Shown here one piece after another: positions 60,507 through 64,000 of a DNA stretch of 64,000 nt; position 1 is the stretch's first letter, and every line of letters starts with the position of its first letter. Source of the DNA: Moraxella macacae 0408225 (GTDB taxonomy: Bacteria; Pseudomonadota; Gammaproteobacteria; Pseudomonadales; Moraxellaceae); NCBI RefSeq assembly GCF_000320365.1, contig NZ_ANIN01000001.1, positions 806,001 through 870,000 of the forward strand, written 5' to 3'. The position numbers were made by a program, and so were the translations under genes. Under the pieces are notes generated by a model. It did not search any database. It had not been told where the DNA came from and saw nothing but the letters and a program-made list of their open reading frames with translations.

Positions 60507-61421
60507 ATGTTAAATAATTTTTTGACGTTAATTTTGATTTTGTCGCCACTGGTTGTGGGATTTTTTCTGCCATTACCAAAAGTTTTTGTGCCGTATTTGG
60601 ATAAATTGCTTGGCTATTTGGTATTTTTGATTTTGTTTTGCATTGGTTTGTCGCTGGCTGGCGTGTCAGATTTGGGCAATCAGCTTGGCTTTATCATAAA
60701 AAATGTGGCACTTTTGGCGGTATTGACAATAGGCAGTGGGCTGTTGGCACTTTGGTATTTTGACAAAAAACACCCTCACCATGCACACGCCAAAACCTTA
60801 CATACCAAAACCAAAATCAGCATAGCAGGTACGTTGTTACAACTGGGCTGTTTGTTGATCGGCTTGGTTGTGGGTAAGTTTTTATTGCTTGATGCATTGC
60901 CGATTAAAATTGATGTGATTGTCAAAGGTTTGTTAATGCTGTTGGTTTTGCTTGTGGGGTTTGGTTTGTCTCATGCAGGCATGACATTGCGTCAGGTGTT
61001 AATCAACAAACGTGGCGTACAAATGAGTGTGATTTTTTGTGTGAGTGTGAGTATTGGCGGTGTGTTGTTTGCGGTATTGACAAAAGATGTAAGCATCATG
61101 CAAGGTTTGGCATTGGCATCGGGCTATGGTTGGTATTCGTTGTCAGGAATTATCATGACCGATGCGTATGGGGCGGTATGGGGCAGTGTGGCGTTATTGA
61201 ACGATTTGTTGCGTGAGTTTATGGCGTTATTGTGCATTCCGCTATTAATACGGCGTTATCCGAGTACGGCGGTGGGGCTTGGCGGTGTTACTACAATGGA
61301 TTTTACTTTGCCAATTATTCAAGCAAGTGGAGGCAATGAAATTGTACCCTTGGCAATGAGTTTTGGTTTTATTGTCAATATTGTTTCACCTGTGCTAATG
61401 ATTGTATTTAGCAGTTTTTGA
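60507..61421 (+). CDS. lysO: L-lysine exporter LysO
   Basis: 304 residues, about eight to ten TM helices. LFCIGLSLAG, SGYGWYSLSGIIMTDAYG and LLNDLLREFMALLCIPLLIRR (in two parts) are diagnostic of the LysO/YbjE family, which exports lysine and toxic lysine analogues. Monocistronic. No lysine riboswitch is evident in the 255 bp upstream. Confidence 0.9.
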   Translation: MLNNFLTLILILSPLVVGFFLPLPKVFVPYLDKLLGYLVFLILFCIGLSLAGVSDLGNQLGFIIKNVALLAVLTIGSGLLALWYFDKKHPHHAHAKTLHTKTKISIAGTLLQLGCLLIGLVVGKFLLLDALPIKIDVIVKGLLMLLVLLVGFGLSHAGMTLRQVLINKRGVQMSVIFCVSVSIGGVLFAVLTKDVSIMQGLALASGYGWYSLSGIIMTDAYGAVWGSVALLNDLLREFMALLCIPLLIRRYPSTAVGLGGVTTMDFTLPIIQASGGNEIVPLAMSFGFIVNIVSPVLMIVFSSF

Positions 61422-61442
61422 TACTGTTTGGTAAATTATTGG

Positions 61443-61496
61443 CAAAATTGCTATTAACGCAAAAATTGCTATTAACGCAAAAATTGCTATTAACGC
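61443..61496. repeat. 18-bp unit in three tandem copies after lysO
   Basis: Units of aaaaattgctattaacgc, the first with C in place of the first A, at 61443-61460, 61461-61478 and 61479-61496. They lie in the gap before fabD. Confidence 0.95.
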
Positions 61497-61637
61497 AAAA
61501 TTTGGATATAATGTTGTTTTTTTATTAAAATATTTTTTTATTCAAATCAATGATTTATAAAAAGTTTACAAATGTAAACTTGATTTTTTTAAAACTTCTT
61601 TTACAATATCACCAATTACATTAAAAAATCACCAATA

Positions 61638-62663
61638 ATGACACCAAACAATATGCGTATGGAAAAGTTTGAAACCCCCAATAATATTAGCAATATTAGC
61701 CAAGCCGCTCGTTTTGCGGTGATTTTTCCGGGTCAAGGCTCACAAAGCGTGGGTATGCTTGCAGATTGGTATGAGAATTTTCACCAAGTTCGTAATATTT
61801 TTAACCAAGCGAGTGATGTTTTGGGTTTTGACATATGGGCAATTGCTCAAGGCAATGACACAAAGCATAATCTTGATGACACTGCGTTTACTCAGCCTGT
61901 GTTGCTTACAGCAAGCATGGCAATTTGGCAAGTGTTGCGTGCTGAATTGGACATTATGCCTGCGTATTTGGCAGGGCATTCGCTTGGTGAGTACAGTGCA
62001 TTGTGTGCATCGGGCGTGCTTGGTTTTGATGATGCGGTGCGTTTGGTATACCAACGCGGACAATACATGAAAGACGCCATGCAACATCAAGAGGGCAAAA
62101 TGTCAGCGGTATTGGGGCTTGATGATGAACAAGTTCGCTTAATTTGTGAACAAATAGAAGAGTTTGAAACCGATGCGATTGTCAGTGCGGCAAATTTTAA
62201 TGCGGTTGGACAAGTGGTAATTGCAGGCAATGTGCTTGGAGTGGATTTGGCAAGTGAACAGATCGCAAGCCTTGGTAATAAAGCCGTGCCCTTAAAAGTA
62301 TCCGTACCGTCGCATTGTCGTTTGATGCAACCTGCAAGTGATAAATTGGCAGACAGTCTTAGCCAAATTGCCTTTAACGCACCGAATATTCCTGTGATTC
62401 AAAACCGCCATGCTCGTGTGGAAAGTGATATCAATGCAATCAAACAAGCCTTAATTGAACAATTAAGTTTGCCTGTGCTTTGGTCAAATACCCAAAATAA
62501 ACTGGCAGATAAGCACATGCAATTTCAAATTGAATGTGGTAGTGGCAATGTATTAACCAATTTGGCAAAGCGTCAAGCTGAAAAAATTCCCGCCATTGCT
62601 ACCGATAAAGTTACAAAATTAGCCGAAATTGCAGAAATGTTACAAAAATATAGCGTGGTTTAA
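61638..62663 (+). CDS. fabD: Malonyl-CoA:ACP transacylase FabD
   Basis: Loads malonate onto acyl carrier protein. 341 residues, about 25 longer at the N-terminus than E. coli FabD. FPGQGSQSVGML, the active-site serine in GHSLGEYSAL, and VPSHCRLMQPA with the catalytic His are present. No good ribosome site precedes the ATG at 61638; an ATG at 61653 is possible. It is first in the fabD-fabG-acpP group; fabH and plsX are not upstream. Confidence 0.93.
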   Translation: MTPNNMRMEKFETPNNISNISQAARFAVIFPGQGSQSVGMLADWYENFHQVRNIFNQASDVLGFDIWAIAQGNDTKHNLDDTAFTQPVLLTASMAIWQVLRAELDIMPAYLAGHSLGEYSALCASGVLGFDDAVRLVYQRGQYMKDAMQHQEGKMSAVLGLDDEQVRLICEQIEEFETDAIVSAANFNAVGQVVIAGNVLGVDLASEQIASLGNKAVPLKVSVPSHCRLMQPASDKLADSLSQIAFNAPNIPVIQNRHARVESDINAIKQALIEQLSLPVLWSNTQNKLADKHMQFQIECGSGNVLTNLAKRQAEKIPAIATDKVTKLAEIAEMLQKYSVV

Positions 62664-62734
62664 TGAAGCTATTTTAAATAGCGTTTAAATAATATTTAAC
62701 AAAAAACTTAAAAACAATCATTTAGGAGTGCGAC

Positions 62735-63463
62735 ATGAGTCGACATATTGCTTTGGTTACAGGTGCAAGCCGTGGTATTGGTAAAGCGATCGCCCAACGT
62801 TTTGCAGAAGAAGGTTATTTTGTGATTGGCACTGCGACAAGTGAAAAAGGCGTGGCAGTCATTGATGAATACTTGCACGAAACAGGCGGTATCGGACGTG
62901 AGTTAGATGTTCGCGATGCTTTGGCAATTGATAATTTGTTTGAAGAAATTGAAAGCGTGTATGGTTCTATCCATGTGCTTGTCAATAACGCAGGCATTAC
63001 CCAAGACGGCCTGTTAATGCGTATGGACGACACTGCATGGCAAACTGTGCTGGACGTGAATTTAACTTCGATTTATCGCATGAGCAAAAGAGCTGTGCGT
63101 GGTATGATGAAAGCTCGAGCAGGGCGGATTATTAACGTTACATCTGTGGTTGCCGAAATGGGTAACGCAGGGCAAACCAATTATGCCGCTACCAAAGCAG
63201 GTGTGGAGGGCTTTACCCGTTCATTGGCACGCGAGATTGGTTCGCGCCAAATTACCGTTAACTGTGTTGCCCCAGGGTTGATTGAAACGGATATGACTGA
63301 TGAATTAGATGAACGTTTGATTAATTCTATGCTAGATGCCATACCGCTTGGACGTTTGGGGCAACCAAACGATGTAGCGGCCGTGGTGAAATTTTTAGCC
63401 AGTGATGAAGCCAGCTATATTACAGGGCATGTTTTGGCGGTTAACGGTGGCATGTATATGTAA
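62735..63463 (+). CDS. fabG: 3-oxoacyl-ACP reductase FabG
   Basis: NADPH-dependent reduction of 3-ketoacyl-ACP. 242 residues of the SDR family. TGASRGIGKAIA binds the cofactor, NNAGITQDGLLMRM is typical of FabG, and the Tyr/Lys pair is in NYAATKAG. TTAGGAG precedes the ATG. It starts 71 bp after fabD. Confidence 0.96.
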   Translation: MSRHIALVTGASRGIGKAIAQRFAEEGYFVIGTATSEKGVAVIDEYLHETGGIGRELDVRDALAIDNLFEEIESVYGSIHVLVNNAGITQDGLLMRMDDTAWQTVLDVNLTSIYRMSKRAVRGMMKARAGRIINVTSVVAEMGNAGQTNYAATKAGVEGFTRSLAREIGSRQITVNCVAPGLIETDMTDELDERLINSMLDAIPLGRLGQPNDVAAVVKFLASDEASYITGHVLAVNGGMYM

Positions 63464-63828
63464 TTGTTACAATGTTTGCAACTGTTACAATGTTTGCAAC
63501 CATTCTTGCAACAATTTTTGCAATCATGGTAATGTAACAAAAGCGATAAATTAACAAAAGTAAAGATATTTTTGTTAGATGTGTGTTAAAATTAACCCAA
63601 TATAAATAAAAATTCATAGAATCTGTATTGGTATTTTTGTAAACTGTTTTTGTAAAATGGTGTTGTTTTACAACAAAACATGATTATAACAAAACTTGTT
63701 TGCAACAAAGCTTAAATTGTGCAATATTTCATTGTGTAATGTGGTAAATACAGATTTTTTTAACCGCAACGTGATAAATGTAACGTTTGCTAATTATCCA
63801 CTCACCACTCAAAACTAGGAGAATTAAC
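63464..63828. other. fabG-acpP gap
   Basis: 365 bp without a gene. Begins with tandem TTACAATGTTTGCAAC units (63467-63501) and degenerate copies after them. Long enough to hold a separate acpP promoter, expected for such an abundant protein, but I cannot point to one with confidence. Confidence 0.6.
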
Positions 63829-64000
63829 ATGAGTAATGAGATCGAACAAAAAGTAAAAAACGCTGTTGCTGAGCAATTAAGCCTTGAGGTTGACAAAATT
63901 AGCAATGAAGCATCGTTTATTGATGATTTGGGTGCTGACTCGCTTGATTTGGTAGAGCTTGTCATGTCATTTGAAAATGAATTTGGCTTAACCATTCCTG
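63829..64000 (+). CDS. acpP: Acyl carrier protein, 5' part
   Basis: 57 codons are visible before the window ends. [17 protein letters not shown] at the start and [12 protein letters not shown] with the phosphopantetheine serine are diagnostic. TAGGAG lies before the ATG. The C-terminal third lies outside the window. Confidence 0.96.
   Translation, partial: MSNEIEQKVKNAVAEQLSLEVDKISNEASFIDDLGADSLDLVELVMSFENEFGLTIP

Overview
The window looks like a chromosome segment of a Moraxellaceae gammaproteobacterium, most like the genus Moraxella (or its relatives Faucicola/Psychrobacter). I base this on low GC content (about 40% by eye), the 16S sequence, a 16S-tRNA-Ile-tRNA-Ala-23S-5S rRNA operon, the asd-fimV neighbourhood and the protein families present. 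The species cannot be named from this alone. No prophage, insertion sequence or CRISPR array is visible.

Layout. 1-4000: the visible part of a nitrate/nitrite transporter (narK), divergent from the narX-narL nitrate sensor/regulator pair, with FNR-like and NarL-like sites between them. 4076-8358: MAPEG and OsmC proteins, rppH, then a DUF302 lipoprotein, an RclA-type flavoprotein and a periplasmic rhodanese that look like an oxidant/sulfur stress group. 8555-9256: tRNA cluster Thr-Tyr-Gly-Thr with no tuf gene after it and a possible small RNA unit inside it. 9320-17992: hemerythrin, BASS-type and TauE-type transporters, birA-coaX, and the minus-strand operon fmt-rsmB-thrC-hemJ. 18282-28554: hybrid sensor kinase, duplicated-DUF305 lipoprotein, hisH, a 59-residue small protein, an EnvZ-like kinase, an orphan type I specificity subunit, cysM, a PolB-like exonuclease and ferredoxin. 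28866-33398: secA, a lipoprotein, phoB and a small membrane protein. 33399-39412: rRNA operon with two promoters and a 10-copy 14-bp repeat in its leader. 39605-41626: an accessory island with a secreted protein, a membrane-anchored protein of unknown family, and a broken gene with a poly(C)9 tract. 41721-47046: an unknown membrane protein, FimV encoded as two separate genes, and asd. 47213-64000: EamA transporter, ribH-nusB, nnrS, an ATP-grasp protein, a TerC-family (DUF475) protein, pepA, a Pit phosphate transporter, lptF-lptG, a TerD-family protein, lysO, and fabD-fabG-acpP (acpP runs off the end).

How the genes fit together. narK/narX/narL, nnrS and perhaps the hemerythrin point to anaerobic nitrate use and handling of nitric oxide. 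fmt/rsmB, nusB, secA, rRNA and tRNA genes, lptFG and the fab genes are core growth functions. The TerC- and TerD-family proteins, the ATP-grasp enzyme, RclA, OsmC and rhodanese suggest good stress tolerance.

Two patterns run across the window. The near-palindromic word TTTGSCAAA occurs roughly 30 times by eye where about one is expected, which is the behaviour of a DNA uptake sequence. Almost every intergenic gap also holds a short tandem duplication of 12-20 bp. The least explained places are 39605-41626, the split FimV locus, the spacer inside the tRNA cluster, and the rRNA leader repeat.
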